Positions 44,488 through 54,194 are shown, counted from the first letter of the stretch. The stretch is 64,000 nt of DNA from Aeromicrobium sp. Leaf245 (GCF_942548115.1 NZ_OW824151.1:1488001-1552000), one strand, 5' to 3'. The notes: generated by a model not told the origin, from the letters alone. A program made the numbers and translations.

Positions 44488-44843
44488 CCGCGTCCGACCG
44501 GGCGATCGAGCTCGCCCGCGCCGCCGCCGCCGCCGCCGACGAGAAGCTCGCCACCGAGATCCTCGCCTTCGACGTCTCCGAGCAGCTCTACATCACCGAC
44601 GTCTTCCTGCTGTGCAGCGCGAGCAACCAGCCGCAGGTGCGAGCCGTGAAGGACGCCATCGAGGAGAAGCTGCTGGAGCTCGGCGCCAAGCCCGTGCGGC
44701 GCGAGGGCGAGCGCGAGGGCCGGTGGGTGCTCATCGACTTCGCCGAGCTCGTGGTGCACGTGCAGCACAGCGAGGAGCGGGCCTTCTACGCCCTCGAGCG
44801 TCTGTGGAGCGACTGCCCGACCATCAGCCTCACGTCGGCATGA
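44484..44843 (+). CDS. rsfS: Ribosomal silencing factor RsfS
   Basis: A 119-residue RsfS/DUF143 protein that binds L14 and blocks subunit joining in starving cells. The motif [15 protein letters not shown] near residue 75 is diagnostic. It is coupled by ATGA overlaps to nadD upstream and to the phosphatase gene downstream, the usual arrangement. Confidence 0.95.
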   Translation: MTASDRAIELARAAAAAADEKLATEILAFDVSEQLYITDVFLLCSASNQPQVRAVKDAIEEKLLELGAKPVRREGEREGRWVLIDFAELVVHVQHSEERAFYALERLWSDCPTISLTSA

Positions 44844-45484
44844 CGCGTCGGGTCGTGCTCTGGCGCCACGGGCGCACGGAGTGGAACGTCGCGGGCCGGG
44901 TGCAGGGACAGACCGACACGTCGCTCGACGACGTCGGACGCGAGCAGGCGCGTGCGGCCGCCGCACGCCTCGCGTCGCTCCGGCCGGTGCGGATCCTCAG
45001 CTCCGACCTCGAGCGGGCGCGCGACACGGCCGAGGAGCTGTCGCGGGTGACCGGCGTGCCCGTCGAGCTCGACGAGCGTCTGCGCGAGATGAACTTCGGC
45101 GAGCGCGAGGGCCTCACGTGGCGCGAGTCGTGGGACCGCTTCCCCGAGCTCATGAAGGCGATGCTGGAGGACCGCGAGGAGCGGTTCCCGCAGGCGGAGC
45201 TGCACGCCGAGGCCGGCGCGCGCCTGTCGGAGGCGCTCACCGAGGCGCTCGAGTCGCTGGAGGACGAGCAGACGCTCGTGGTCGTGGCGCACGGCGCGGT
45301 GCTGCGGGTCGGGGCCTGCACGTTCCTGGGCTTCCCTGAGGCCACGTGGCGGACGTTCGCCGGGCTCTCGAACTGCTCCTGGATCGCGCTCGAGCAGATC
45401 TCGCCGGCGCACGGGACGCGCTGGCGGCTCACGGAGTGGAACGCCGGCACGCTGCCCGAGCCGGTCATGTCCGACGACGAGTGA
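44840..45484 (+). CDS. Histidine phosphatase family protein
   Basis: A 214-residue phosphoglycerate-mutase-like enzyme. The catalytic RHG motif is in VVLWRHGRTEWN near residue 9; the second His is in VVAHGAVLRV near 153. Members in this position after rsfS are known in actinobacteria, and some act as phosphoglycerate mutase or glucosyl-3-phosphoglycerate phosphatase. The substrate is unproven. It overlaps rsfS by four bases. Confidence 0.92.
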   Translation: MTRRVVLWRHGRTEWNVAGRVQGQTDTSLDDVGREQARAAAARLASLRPVRILSSDLERARDTAEELSRVTGVPVELDERLREMNFGEREGLTWRESWDRFPELMKAMLEDREERFPQAELHAEAGARLSEALTEALESLEDEQTLVVVAHGAVLRVGACTFLGFPEATWRTFAGLSNCSWIALEQISPAHGTRWRLTEWNAGTLPEPVMSDDE

Positions 45485-45491
45485 CCCCGGT

Positions 45492-45520
45492 TTGAGTCGC
45501 TCCGCGGCAGGGTCTAGAGT
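45492..45520 (+). promoter_or_regulatory. Promoter of tRNA-Ala (TTGAGT-N17-TAGAGT)
   Basis: TTGAGT at 45492-45497 and TAGAGT at 45515-45520 with a 17-bp spacer, giving a short 5' leader before the tRNA at 45560. Confidence 0.7.
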
Positions 45521-45559
45521 GTTCACTCGGTGCTCGACCCGGTCGGGTACCACCCGCGA

Positions 45560-45632
45560 GGGGCATTGGCGCAGTTGGTAGCGCGCTTCCATGGCATGGA
45601 AGAGGTCAGGAGTTCGAATCTCCTATGCTCCA
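45560..45632 (+). tRNA. tRNA-Ala (anticodon GGC)
   Basis: A 73-nt cloverleaf: acceptor arms GGGGCAT / ATGCTCC with one G-U pair, D-arm GCGC/GCGC, anticodon stem CTTCC/GGAAG around loop ATGGCAT (anticodon GGC), and T-arm AGGAG-TTCGAAT-CTCCT. The CCA end is not encoded. The promoter at 45492-45520 and two terminator hairpins follow it. The last 14 nt plus downstream sequence are duplicated at 45755-45812. Confidence 0.95.
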
Positions 45633-45676
45633 CTCGAACGAGCGAAGGCCCCCAGTCCTCGAGACTGGGGGTCTTC
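45619..45676 (+). repeat. Direct repeat, copy 1 (tRNA-Ala 3' end + terminator)
   Basis: 58 bp that include the last 14 nt of tRNA-Ala and the following terminator; they recur at 45755-45812 with one mismatch (51 bp perfect). The layout resembles an attachment-site duplication left by an integrative element. Confidence 0.8.
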
Positions 45677-45682
45677 TTCGTT
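45647..45682 (+). terminator. Rho-independent terminator of tRNA-Ala
   Basis: Nine-base arms CCCCCAGTC and GACTGGGGG around loop CTCGA, followed by a T/C-rich tail. Confidence 0.85.
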
Positions 45683-45687
45683 CCGGC

Positions 45688-45708
45688 AGGGGCCTTCTCT
45701 CGTTCGAA
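45688..45708. repeat. Inverted repeat partner of the segment after tRNA-Ala
   Basis: This 21-nt segment (starting GGGGCCTTCTCTCG) is complementary to 45632-45652, just after the tRNA, at 19 of 21 positions. The two arms embrace the first terminator, so the tRNA tail could fold as one long hairpin. Confidence 0.6.
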
Positions 45709-45754
45709 TCGGGACCGGCGATTCGGGGAGGAGCGAGCTCTGCGAGCGACGGAG

Positions 45755-45812
45755 TCTCCTGTGCTCCACTCGAACGAGCGAAGGCCCCCAGTCCTCGAGA
45801 CTGGGGGTCTTC
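45755..45812 (+). repeat. Direct repeat, copy 2 (tRNA-Ala 3' end + terminator)
   Basis: Second copy of the 58-bp unit, 136 bp downstream of the first. The tRNA-like part is only the 3' half of the T-arm and the acceptor strand, so it is not a second tRNA. Confidence 0.8.
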
Positions 45813-45817
45813 GTCGT
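45783..45817 (+). terminator. Duplicated terminator hairpin
   Basis: Exact second copy of the CCCCCAGTC / GACTGGGGG hairpin, as part of the 58-bp duplication. Confidence 0.75.
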
Positions 45818-45832
45818 TGCCGCGGCGGCTGA

Positions 45833-45948
45833 CCCGGACATGACCTGCGGCTGCGCATCCTCGGCCCCTCGTGGGCCTGCGCCCCGAGAGGGCCGACCGG
45901 GCAGCCGGTAGGGGGACCGGTCGGGCTCTCGGGTCGCGGCCTGGGCGG
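45833..45948. other. Non-coding stretch before the family B repeats
   Basis: No gene is supported here. Parts of it resemble the region before family B copy 3 (for example the GAGAGGGCC and CTCTCGGG stretches), so the repeated unit may extend leftward beyond the four-motif core. Confidence 0.4.
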
Positions 45949-46067
45949 TCAGAGGTAGGTGTCGCACGTTTCGTGGGTGTCGGAGGTAGGTGTCGCACCT
46001 TTCGACGGTCGCGACAGGTGCGTCACCTACCTCTGACTGCGTCGTTCGGTGCGCCACCTACCGCTGG
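45949..46067. repeat. Family B four-motif palindromic element, copy 1
   Basis: Two forward copies of AGGTAGGTGTCGCAC (45953-45967 and 45984-45998) and two inverted copies GTGCGTCACCTACCT (46018-46032) and GTGCGCCACCTACCG (46049-46063), with a 31-nt offset on each side. About 25 bp upstream of it (45924-45948) matches the region before copy 3 at 22 of 25 positions. Confidence 0.8.
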
Positions 46068-46125
46068 CGGCCCGGGATCAGGATCGAGCCGAGGACGCAC
46101 CTGCATCCCCGGGTCGGGGCCGTGG

Positions 46126-46237
46126 GGGTAGGTAGGCCGCGCTACCCGCGGGGGCGGCGGTAGATGTGCCGCGGATACGCACGGTGTATCCGCGGCGGGC
46201 CTACCTGGACGGGCCGGGATACGCGGGCCACCTACCT
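46126..46237. repeat. Family B element, copy 2 (divergent)
   Basis: The same order of motifs in degenerate form: forward GGGTAGGTAGGCCGC (46126) and CGGTAGATGTGCCGC (46158), inverted GCGGCGGGCCTACCT (46192) and GCGGGCCACCTACCT (46223). A perfect inner palindrome with arms CCGCGGATAC / GTATCCGCGG lies in the middle. It sits 59 bp after copy 1. Confidence 0.65.
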
Positions 46238-46320
46238 CTGACGGCCCAGTGCCGCGGCGGGGAGGCGGGACGCGGCGTGGAGCGGGTCGATCCCGAAGCG
46301 CGGGGACGCACGTCCTGGCC

Positions 46321-46326
46321 GATGAT
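46321..46326 (+). promoter_or_regulatory. Possible -10 box of the deaminase gene
   Basis: GATGAT ends 6 nt before the ATG at 46333 with no ribosome site. The same GATGAT-N6-start arrangement occurs before the DUF1304 and GNAT genes. Confidence 0.4.
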
Positions 46327-46332
46327 GGCCGC

Positions 46333-46827
46333 ATGACGCTGACCGACACGGACCTCACCCACCTGCGCCGCTGCGTCGAGCTCGCCCGCGAGGCGCTCGA
46401 GCACGGCGACATGCCCTTCGGCTCGCTGCTGGTCGGCGCCGACGGCACCGTGCTGCTGGAGGAGCGCAACCAGGAGGGCGCGGGGGACGCGACACGCCAT
46501 CCGGAGCTCGCGCTCGCCACGTGGGCCGGGGCGCACCTGGCGCCGGCTGAGCGAGCCGGCGCGACCGCGTACACGACGGGGGAGCACTGTGCCATGTGCT
46601 CCGCGGCTCACGGCTGGGTCGGGCTGGGACGCATCGTCGTCGCGGTGCGAGCCACGCAGCTCACCGAGTGGCTCGACGGATGGGGGGAGCCCGCCCCGCC
46701 TGTGGCCACCTTGCCCATCGAGCAGGTGGTGCCGGGAGTCGTGGTCGACGGTCCCGCCCCCGAGCTCGCCGACGAGATGCAGGCGCTGCACCGGGCCCGC
46801 GTCGAACGTGACCGCGCGCGGCGGTGA
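46333..46827 (+). CDS. Nucleoside/cytidine deaminase-like protein
   Basis: A 164-residue zinc deaminase of the CMP/dCMP family. Zinc ligands are His56 in RHPELALA with catalytic Glu58, and Cys86/Cys89 in EHCAMC, where most relatives have PCxxC. It probably deaminates guanine, cytosine or a related base. The start was set at ATG 46333, six bases after GATGAT. The gene follows the repeat-rich tRNA region and precedes furA. Confidence 0.88.
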   Translation: MTLTDTDLTHLRRCVELAREALEHGDMPFGSLLVGADGTVLLEERNQEGAGDATRHPELALATWAGAHLAPAERAGATAYTTGEHCAMCSAAHGWVGLGRIVVAVRATQLTEWLDGWGEPAPPVATLPIEQVVPGVVVDGPAPELADEMQALHRARVERDRARR

Positions 46828-46860
46828 GCACCGCGCCGCGCACCTGAAGTTCGCGCGTCG

Positions 46861-46881
46861 TTTCTTGACTCGTTCAAGAAA
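46861..46881. promoter_or_regulatory. FurA/CatR-type operator overlapping the furA promoter
   Basis: Palindrome with arms TTTCTTGA and TCAAGAAA around CTCGT. It covers the -35 box TTGACT (46865-46870), 16 bp upstream of the -10 box TACAGT (46887-46892). The arrangement matches autoregulated furA/catR-katG operons of actinobacteria; binding is inferred. Confidence 0.75.
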
Positions 46882-46899
46882 GTGGCTACAGTCGGGGGC

Positions 46900-47316
46900 A
46901 TGACGTCGATCGAGGCACCCGAGCTCCTGAGGGAGGCGGGACTGCGCGTCACGCGCCCCCGGGTGGCCGTCCTCGACGCGCTCGAACGGACGCCGCACGC
47001 CGACACCGCCACCGTCATCGACGCCGCCCGGACCCTCGTCCCCGACGTCTCGCACCAGGCGGTCTACGACACGCTGGCCGCCCTCACCCAGGTGGGGATC
47101 GTCCGGCGCATCCAGCCGCACGGCCACACCGCACGCTACGAGCGACGCGTGGGTGACAACCACCACCACGTGGTGTGCCGCGGCTGCGGCGACATCGCCG
47201 ACGTCGACTGCGCCACGGGCGAGGCTCCCTGCCTCGTCCCGTCGTCCGACCACGGCTTCGTCATCGACGAGGCCGAGGTCATCTTCTGGGGCACCTGCCC
47301 CTCCTGCACCGCCTGA
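46900..47316 (+). CDS. furA: Fur family peroxide-responsive repressor (FurA/CatR-like)
   Basis: A 138-residue metal-dependent repressor. A winged-helix DNA-binding half (about 8-80, [15 protein letters not shown]) is followed by the dimer and metal domain with [12 protein letters not shown] and the second Cys pair CPSC. Its gene directly precedes katG, so it probably senses peroxide and represses itself and katG. ATG 46900 is 7 nt after TACAGT, giving a leaderless mRNA. Confidence 0.92.
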   Translation: MTSIEAPELLREAGLRVTRPRVAVLDALERTPHADTATVIDAARTLVPDVSHQAVYDTLAALTQVGIVRRIQPHGHTARYERRVGDNHHHVVCRGCGDIADVDCATGEAPCLVPSSDHGFVIDEAEVIFWGTCPSCTA

Positions 47317-49605
<2,289 letters not shown>

Positions 49606-49622
49606 GCGAGGAGCACGACCCG

Positions 49623-49657
49623 CGAGGGGCTCGGACCACCACGGTCCGGGCCCCTCG
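49623..49657 (+). terminator. katG terminator
   Basis: Fifteen-base arms CGAGGGGCTCGGACC and GGTCCGGGCCCCTCG with one mismatch and a five-base loop, starting 17 nt after the katG stop. Confidence 0.75.
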
Positions 49658-49689
49658 TCGTGTCGATCCGGCCTGTCGGAGCTCGCGCC

Positions 49690-49695
49690 TACGCT
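49690..49695 (+). promoter_or_regulatory. -10 box of a leaderless promoter
   Basis: TACGCT ends 6 nt before the ATG at 49702. Confidence 0.5.
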
Positions 49696-49701
49696 CACCG
49701 C

Positions 49702-50298
49702 ATGGGACGCATCGTCTACGACACGGCCACGAGCCTCGACGGCTGGATCGCCGACGAGCAGCACTCCCTCGACTGGCTGTTCGCCGTCGACGGCGGCGAG
49801 CAGCCCGAGGAGGGGCTCCTGCCGGCCGACGCGGCGGTGCTGGTGGAGGGGTCCAGCACCTACGAGTGGCTCCTGCGCACCGAGGACGTGCTGGAGCACC
49901 CGGAGAAGTGGCAGGGCTTCCACGGCGACCGCCCCACCTTCGTGTTCACCACCCGCGACCTCCCCGTGCCCGCCGGCGCCGACGTGCGTCTGGTGCGTGG
50001 TCCCGTCGCCGACGTGCTGCCGCGGATCCGCGAGGCCGCGGCTGGCCGCGACGTGTGGGTCGTCGGGGGAGGGGACCTCGCCGCCCAGTTCCTCGAGGCC
50101 GACGCGCTCGACGAGATCGCGGTCTCCGTCGCCCCGGTCACGCTCGGCAGCGGCGCCCCGCTGCTTCCGCGCCGTGTGGAGTCGTCCCGCCTGCGGCTGC
50201 GCAGCGCCACGGCCGTGGGGCAGTTCGCGCGGCTGGTGTACTCCGTCGAGGCGTCAGGCCAGGCCCACGGCCAGGGCGACGACGCCGAGCAGAGGTAG
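49702..50298 (+). CDS. Dihydrofolate reductase family protein (RibD C-terminal-like)
   Basis: A 198-residue DHFR-fold reductase. The N-terminus MGRIVYDTATSLDGWIAD and the glycine-rich VWVVGGGDLAAQFLEAD near residue 115 fit the RibD_C/DHFR family of NADPH enzymes. The substrate is not known. The last 45 bp overlap the 3' end of the convergent DUF1304 gene. Leaderless start. Confidence 0.88.
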   Translation: MGRIVYDTATSLDGWIADEQHSLDWLFAVDGGEQPEEGLLPADAAVLVEGSSTYEWLLRTEDVLEHPEKWQGFHGDRPTFVFTTRDLPVPAGADVRLVRGPVADVLPRIREAAAGRDVWVVGGGDLAAQFLEADALDEIAVSVAPVTLGSGAPLLPRRVESSRLRLRSATAVGQFARLVYSVEASGQAHGQGDDAEQR

Positions 50299-50637
50299 CG
50301 CTCCCTGGGTGACCGCGGCGCGGGCCTTGTCCGGGCTCGAGAGCAGCAGCACCGCAGCGGCGGCCAGCATCGAGCCCGCGCCGACGAACGCCATCGTGGC
50401 CCCGACGACGGTCTCGTCGACGGCCACGAGGATCACGCCTGCGCCCGCCACGAGAGCCAGGAACAGGTTGTAGAAGCCCTGGTTGTAGGCCAGCTCCCGC
50501 GTCGCCTGAGCCTCCTCGACGGTCGTGCCGAAGGTCGCCCGCCCGCGGGCCGAGGTCCACGCGAACGACTCGAGCCAGAAGATGTAGACGTGCAGCAGGG
50601 CGGCGAGCCCCACGAGGACCAGACCGACGATGAGCAT
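50254..50637 (-). CDS. DUF1304 membrane protein
   Basis: A 127-residue protein with four hydrophobic helices, beginning MLIVGLVLVGLAALLHVYIFWLE. The His and Glu in that first helix and NQGFYNLFLA near residue 60 are typical of the DUF1304 family. Function unknown. Its 3' end overlaps that of the DHFR-like gene by 45 bp, tail to tail. Confidence 0.85.
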   Translation of the reverse strand: MLIVGLVLVGLAALLHVYIFWLESFAWTSARGRATFGTTVEEAQATRELAYNQGFYNLFLALVAGAGVILVAVDETVVGATMAFVGAGSMLAAAAVLLLSSPDKARAAVTQGALPLLGVVALAVGLA

Positions 50638-50726
50638 GGCGACATCATCGCCGATCGAGGTGTCGGTCGGGGGTCTGGCACCGCGCACCCCTGCGGGCGT
50701 ACGGTCCACCGAGAGCAGGAGGTGCC

Positions 50727-51470
50727 GTGAAGGTCGTCGTCGCAGGCGGTACGGGGGTCATCGGACGGGTGGTCGTCGAGCGTGCTCGCCGGCGGGGCCA
50801 CGACGTGACGGTGCTGTCCCGAGGCAGCGGTCACGACCTCCGGCGGAGCAGGGCCGGTCTCGACGACGCCCTCGCAGGAGCCCACGCCGTGCTGGACCTC
50901 ACCAACGTCGTCACCCTCTCGGCGGGTGCGGCGGTGCGCTTCACGACCACCGTGACGCGCCGGCTGCTCACCGCGGGGGCCCGGGCCGGCGTGGGGCACC
51001 ACGTGGCGCTCTCGGTGGTCGGCATCGACGACATCGACGCGGGCTACTACGCAGGCAAGCTCGCGCAGGAGCGGATGGTGGCCACCGGCCCTGTCCCGTG
51101 GACGATCCAGAGGGCGACGCAGGTGCACGAGTTCGCCGAGCAGGCTCTGGGCTTCGCCTCCGTCGGCAGCGTCTCCCTCGTGCCGCGGATCCTCGCCCGG
51201 CCCGTGGCGGGGGACACCGTGGCCGAGCGCCTGGTCGACCTCGTAGAAGCCGGGCCGCAGGGTCGGGTGCCGGACCTGGTCGGACCGCGCGACGAGGTGG
51301 TCGCCGATCTCGCCCGGCAGTGGTTGGCGGCGACCGGGCGCCGCGGCCGGGTCGTGCAGGTCTCGCTGCCCGGCGCCTACGGCACGGGGATCGCCTCCGG
51401 TGCGCTGCGCGGCCGCCCGGGCGCGACGGGGGAGGGGCCGGAGTTCGGGGAGTGGCTGGCCCGGCGGTGA
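50727..51470 (+). CDS. NAD(P)-binding (NmrA/atypical SDR-like) protein
   Basis: A 247-residue Rossmann-fold protein. The cofactor motif VVVAGGTGVIGRVVVERA is at the N-terminus, and residues YYAGKLAQER near 110 hold a Tyr-x3-Lys pair as in extended/atypical SDRs. The role is unknown; relatives act as redox sensors or small reductases. GTG 50727 follows AGGAGG. Confidence 0.85.
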   Translation: MKVVVAGGTGVIGRVVVERARRRGHDVTVLSRGSGHDLRRSRAGLDDALAGAHAVLDLTNVVTLSAGAAVRFTTTVTRRLLTAGARAGVGHHVALSVVGIDDIDAGYYAGKLAQERMVATGPVPWTIQRATQVHEFAEQALGFASVGSVSLVPRILARPVAGDTVAERLVDLVEAGPQGRVPDLVGPRDEVVADLARQWLAATGRRGRVVQVSLPGAYGTGIASGALRGRPGATGEGPEFGEWLARR

Positions 51471-51489
51471 GCCACCTCACGTCGCCTAT

Positions 51490-51533
51490 TGGTTGCGCTG
51501 ATCAACCATCTCGCTATAGTTGACGGAGTCAAC
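51490..51533 (+). promoter_or_regulatory. Promoter with MarR-type operators before the MFS gene
   Basis: -35 TTGCGC (51493-51498), 16-bp spacer, -10 TATAGT (51515-51520). One palindrome (TGGTTG...CAACCA, 51490-51508) covers the -35; another (GTTGAC-GGA-GTCAAC, 51519-51533) overlaps the end of the -10. Both suit repression by the MarR protein encoded at the end of the operon. Confidence 0.65.
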
Positions 51534-51547
51534 CAATCCGTCCTCCC

Positions 51548-53191
51548 GTGAAGCGAGCCCCCGTGTCCGAACCCAGTGCCACCACCCAGGCGCCCGCAGC
51601 CGAGGCCGCGGGCCAGATGACCCACCGCCAGGTGCTCGAGGCCCTCAGTGGCCTGCTGCTCGCGATGTTCGTCGCGATGCTGTCGAGCACCGTGGTCACC
51701 AACGCGCTGCCGCGCATCGTCACCGACCTCGAGGGCAGCCAGACCGGCTACACGTGGGTCGTCGTCGCCACGTTGCTGGCCATGACCGCCACCACCCCGA
51801 TCTGGGGCAAGCTGGCCGACCTGTTCAGCAAGAAGATGCTCGTGCAGATCGCCCTGGTGATCTTCTCGGCCGGCTCGCTCGTGGCGGCGTTCGCGCCCAG
51901 CATGGGCGTCCTCATCGGTGCGCGCGCCCTGCAGGGGCTCGGCGTCGGCGGCCTGACCGCACTCGTGCAGGTCGTCATCGCCTCGATGGTCACCCCGCGT
52001 GAGCGGGGCCGCTACTCCGGCTACATCGGCGCCGTCTTCGCGCTGGCCACGGTCAGTGGCCCGCTCATCGGGGGACTGATCGTCGACAGCCCGCTCGGCT
52101 GGCGCGGCTGCTTCTTCGTCGGCCTGCCCTTCGCCCTCGCCGCCTTCGTGCTGCTGCAGCGCACCCTGCACCTGCCCGTGGTCCGCCGCGAGGTCTCGAT
52201 CGACTACGCGGGAGCGACCCTCATCATGGGCGGCGTGAGCCTGCTGCTGGTGTGGGTCTCGCTCGCCGGCTCCAGCTTCGCGTGGGCGTCGGCCACGTCG
52301 GCCGGCCTGGTGGTCGGTGGCGCGGTGCTCATCGCCGCCGCGCTCGTCGTCGAGGCGCGCTTCGCCACCGAGCCGATCATCCCGCTGCGTCTCTTCCGCG
52401 ACCGGACCACGTCGTTGGCCACCCTCGCCTCCGTGATGATCGGCATCGCGATGTTCGGCGCCACCGTGTACCTGAGCCAGTACTTCCAGTTCTCGCGCGG
52501 CATGTCCCCGACCGAGGCCGGGCTGATGTCGATCGCCATGGTCGGCGGCCTGCTCGTCTCGAGCATCACCTCCGGGCGCATCATCAGCCGCACCGGTGTG
52601 TGGAAGCGCTGGCTCGTCGGCGGCATGGTCCTCGTGACGGCCGGCTTCGCCCTGCTCGGCACGATCGACGGCTCGACGCCGCTGTGGACCGTCGGCCTGT
52701 ACATGGCCCTCGTGGGCCTCGGCCTCGGTGCCACCATGCAGAACCTGGTCCTGGCCGTGCAGAACAACACGCGTCTCGAGGACATGGGGGCCGCCAGCTC
52801 GGTCGTCGCCTTCTTCCGCTCGATGGGCGGATCGGTGGGCGTCGCGGTGCTCGGGACGATCCTCAGCCACGACGTCAAGCGCAACGTCAGCGACGGTGTC
52901 CAGCAGCTGACGGCATCCGGTCAGCTCGACCGTGCAGATCTCGAGGCCGCTCAGCAGTCGACCGGCCACATCCCGGACATCTCGGCGCTGCCGGGCCCGT
53001 TCCGCACCCTCTACGAAGCCTCGTTCGGGGAAGCCTTCGGCCACATCTTCATGGTGGCGACGCCCTTCGCGGTCGCGGCCCTGGTCTGCATCCTGTTCAT
53101 CAAGGAGGTGCCGCTGCGCACCACCATCGAGAAGGACGTGGACGAGCTCGAGTCCGAGGGGCAGCCCGCCGACACCGTGGCGAGCCTCTGA
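51548..53191 (+). CDS. MFS multidrug exporter (DHA2/EmrB-QacA type)
   Basis: About 547 residues with 14 predicted membrane helices, of the DHA2 drug:proton antiporter family. ARALQGLGVGGLTALVQ (motif C-like region) and RGRYSGYIGAVFALATVSGPLIGG are diagnostic. A GTG at 51563 is an alternative start. It exports drugs or antibiotics and is co-transcribed with the MarR-type gene, which overlaps its stop by one base. Confidence 0.92.
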   Translation: MKRAPVSEPSATTQAPAAEAAGQMTHRQVLEALSGLLLAMFVAMLSSTVVTNALPRIVTDLEGSQTGYTWVVVATLLAMTATTPIWGKLADLFSKKMLVQIALVIFSAGSLVAAFAPSMGVLIGARALQGLGVGGLTALVQVVIASMVTPRERGRYSGYIGAVFALATVSGPLIGGLIVDSPLGWRGCFFVGLPFALAAFVLLQRTLHLPVVRREVSIDYAGATLIMGGVSLLLVWVSLAGSSFAWASATSAGLVVGGAVLIAAALVVEARFATEPIIPLRLFRDRTTSLATLASVMIGIAMFGATVYLSQYFQFSRGMSPTEAGLMSIAMVGGLLVSSITSGRIISRTGVWKRWLVGGMVLVTAGFALLGTIDGSTPLWTVGLYMALVGLGLGATMQNLVLAVQNNTRLEDMGAASSVVAFFRSMGGSVGVAVLGTILSHDVKRNVSDGVQQLTASGQLDRADLEAAQQSTGHIPDISALPGPFRTLYEASFGEAFGHIFMVATPFAVAALVCILFIKEVPLRTTIEKDVDELESEGQPADTVASL

Positions 53192-53688
53192 TGACCGCCG
53201 CGCCCACCTCGACGCACGACGACAGCGGCACCCAGCCGGGCGCGCTGGGCGCGCTGCGGCTGGTCGAGCTCGAGGTGGGTGTGCTGCTGAGGCGGGCGCG
53301 CCGTGCGGTCGTGGAGCGGGCCCACTCGGTGCACCCGGACCTGCAGCCCGTCGGCTACCTGGTCCTGGCGCAGGTCGAGGCGGACGGACCGGTGCGAGGG
53401 AGCTCGCTCTGCGGGGTCCTGGAGCTCGACAAGGCCGCCGTCAGTCGGTCCGTCCAGCACCTGCTGGAGCTCGGTCTGGTCGATCGCACCCCCGACCCGG
53501 AGGACGGGCGGGCCACGCTGCTGTCGGCCAGCGACGAGGGTCGACGACGGATCCGTGACGTCGACGTCGACCGGCGGACGGCGCTCGGTGAGCGCTTCGC
53601 GGGGTGGCAGGAGGGCGACCTGCTGGCCGTGGCGGACTCGCTGCACCGCTACAACGCGACGTTCGACGTGGAGCCCGACGCGTCCTGA
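53191..53688 (+). CDS. MarR family transcriptional regulator
   Basis: A 165-residue winged-helix repressor. The recognition region LCGVLELDKAAVSRSVQHLLELGLV near residue 75 and the wing with DPEDGRATLLSAS are typical of MarR. It starts inside the stop codon of the exporter gene (TGATG), so the two are made together. It probably binds the paired palindromes at 51490-51533 and releases when a substrate of the exporter is present. Confidence 0.93.
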   Translation: MTAAPTSTHDDSGTQPGALGALRLVELEVGVLLRRARRAVVERAHSVHPDLQPVGYLVLAQVEADGPVRGSSLCGVLELDKAAVSRSVQHLLELGLVDRTPDPEDGRATLLSASDEGRRRIRDVDVDRRTALGERFAGWQEGDLLAVADSLHRYNATFDVEPDAS

Positions 53689-53689
53689 C

Positions 53690-54166
53690 TCAGTCGAGCG
53701 AGAGCGTCATGAAGACGCTGTGCGGGTCGAGGACGTACGACGCGAAGGGACCGCACTCGACGAACCCGCGCCGGGCGTAGAGCCGGCGGGCCGGCTCGAA
53801 CGCGGGCTGGGTCCCGGTCTCGAGACTCACGCGGGTCAACCCCTGCGCACGCGCGACCCGGACCAGATGGTCCAGGACGGCGGCGCCGACACCGGCGCCG
53901 CGTGCATCCTCGGTGGTGCGCATGGCCTTCAGCTCCCCGAGGCCGCCAGCGTGCCGCTTGAGGGCCCCGATGCCCAGCAACCGGTCCCCGTCGTGGTCCG
54001 GCCCGGCACGTCTGGCCGCGACGAGCACGACGTCGTCCCTCGCCAGAGCGTCGTGCGGAAGCGCGTGGACGCTGCCGGGAGGCGAGGTGGCGCGCATCTG
54101 CGCGAGGTGCTCGTCGAGGAGGACGGCGACGTCGGGGTCGTGGGGCGAGGCCGTCTCGATGCGCAC
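53690..54166 (-). CDS. GNAT family N-acetyltransferase
   Basis: A 158-residue acetyltransferase. The acetyl-CoA binding motif A is seen as DARGAGVGAAVLDHLVRVARAQG near residue 85, followed by VSLETGTQPAFEPARRLYARRGF. The acceptor is unknown. GTG 54166 is chosen because GATGAT lies 6 nt upstream and homology starts there. It ends 1 bp from the convergent marR gene and starts 40 bp from the divergent DUF5819 gene. Confidence 0.88.
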   Translation of the reverse strand: MRIETASPHDPDVAVLLDEHLAQMRATSPPGSVHALPHDALARDDVVLVAARRAGPDHDGDRLLGIGALKRHAGGLGELKAMRTTEDARGAGVGAAVLDHLVRVARAQGLTRVSLETGTQPAFEPARRLYARRGFVECGPFASYVLDPHSVFMTLSLD

Positions 54167-54194
54167 GAGTCCATCATCCACACCGGGGTCCGAG

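Noticed and set aside
45755-45767. Second tRNA gene after tRNA-Ala
   Set aside because: Only the last 14 nt of the tRNA are duplicated; no D-arm or anticodon arm precedes them.
45623-46057. Minus-strand frames through the tRNA flank and repeats
   Set aside because: They translate the duplicated terminator twice and the palindromic repeats, giving repeated, low-complexity peptides; no start site or family similarity supports them.
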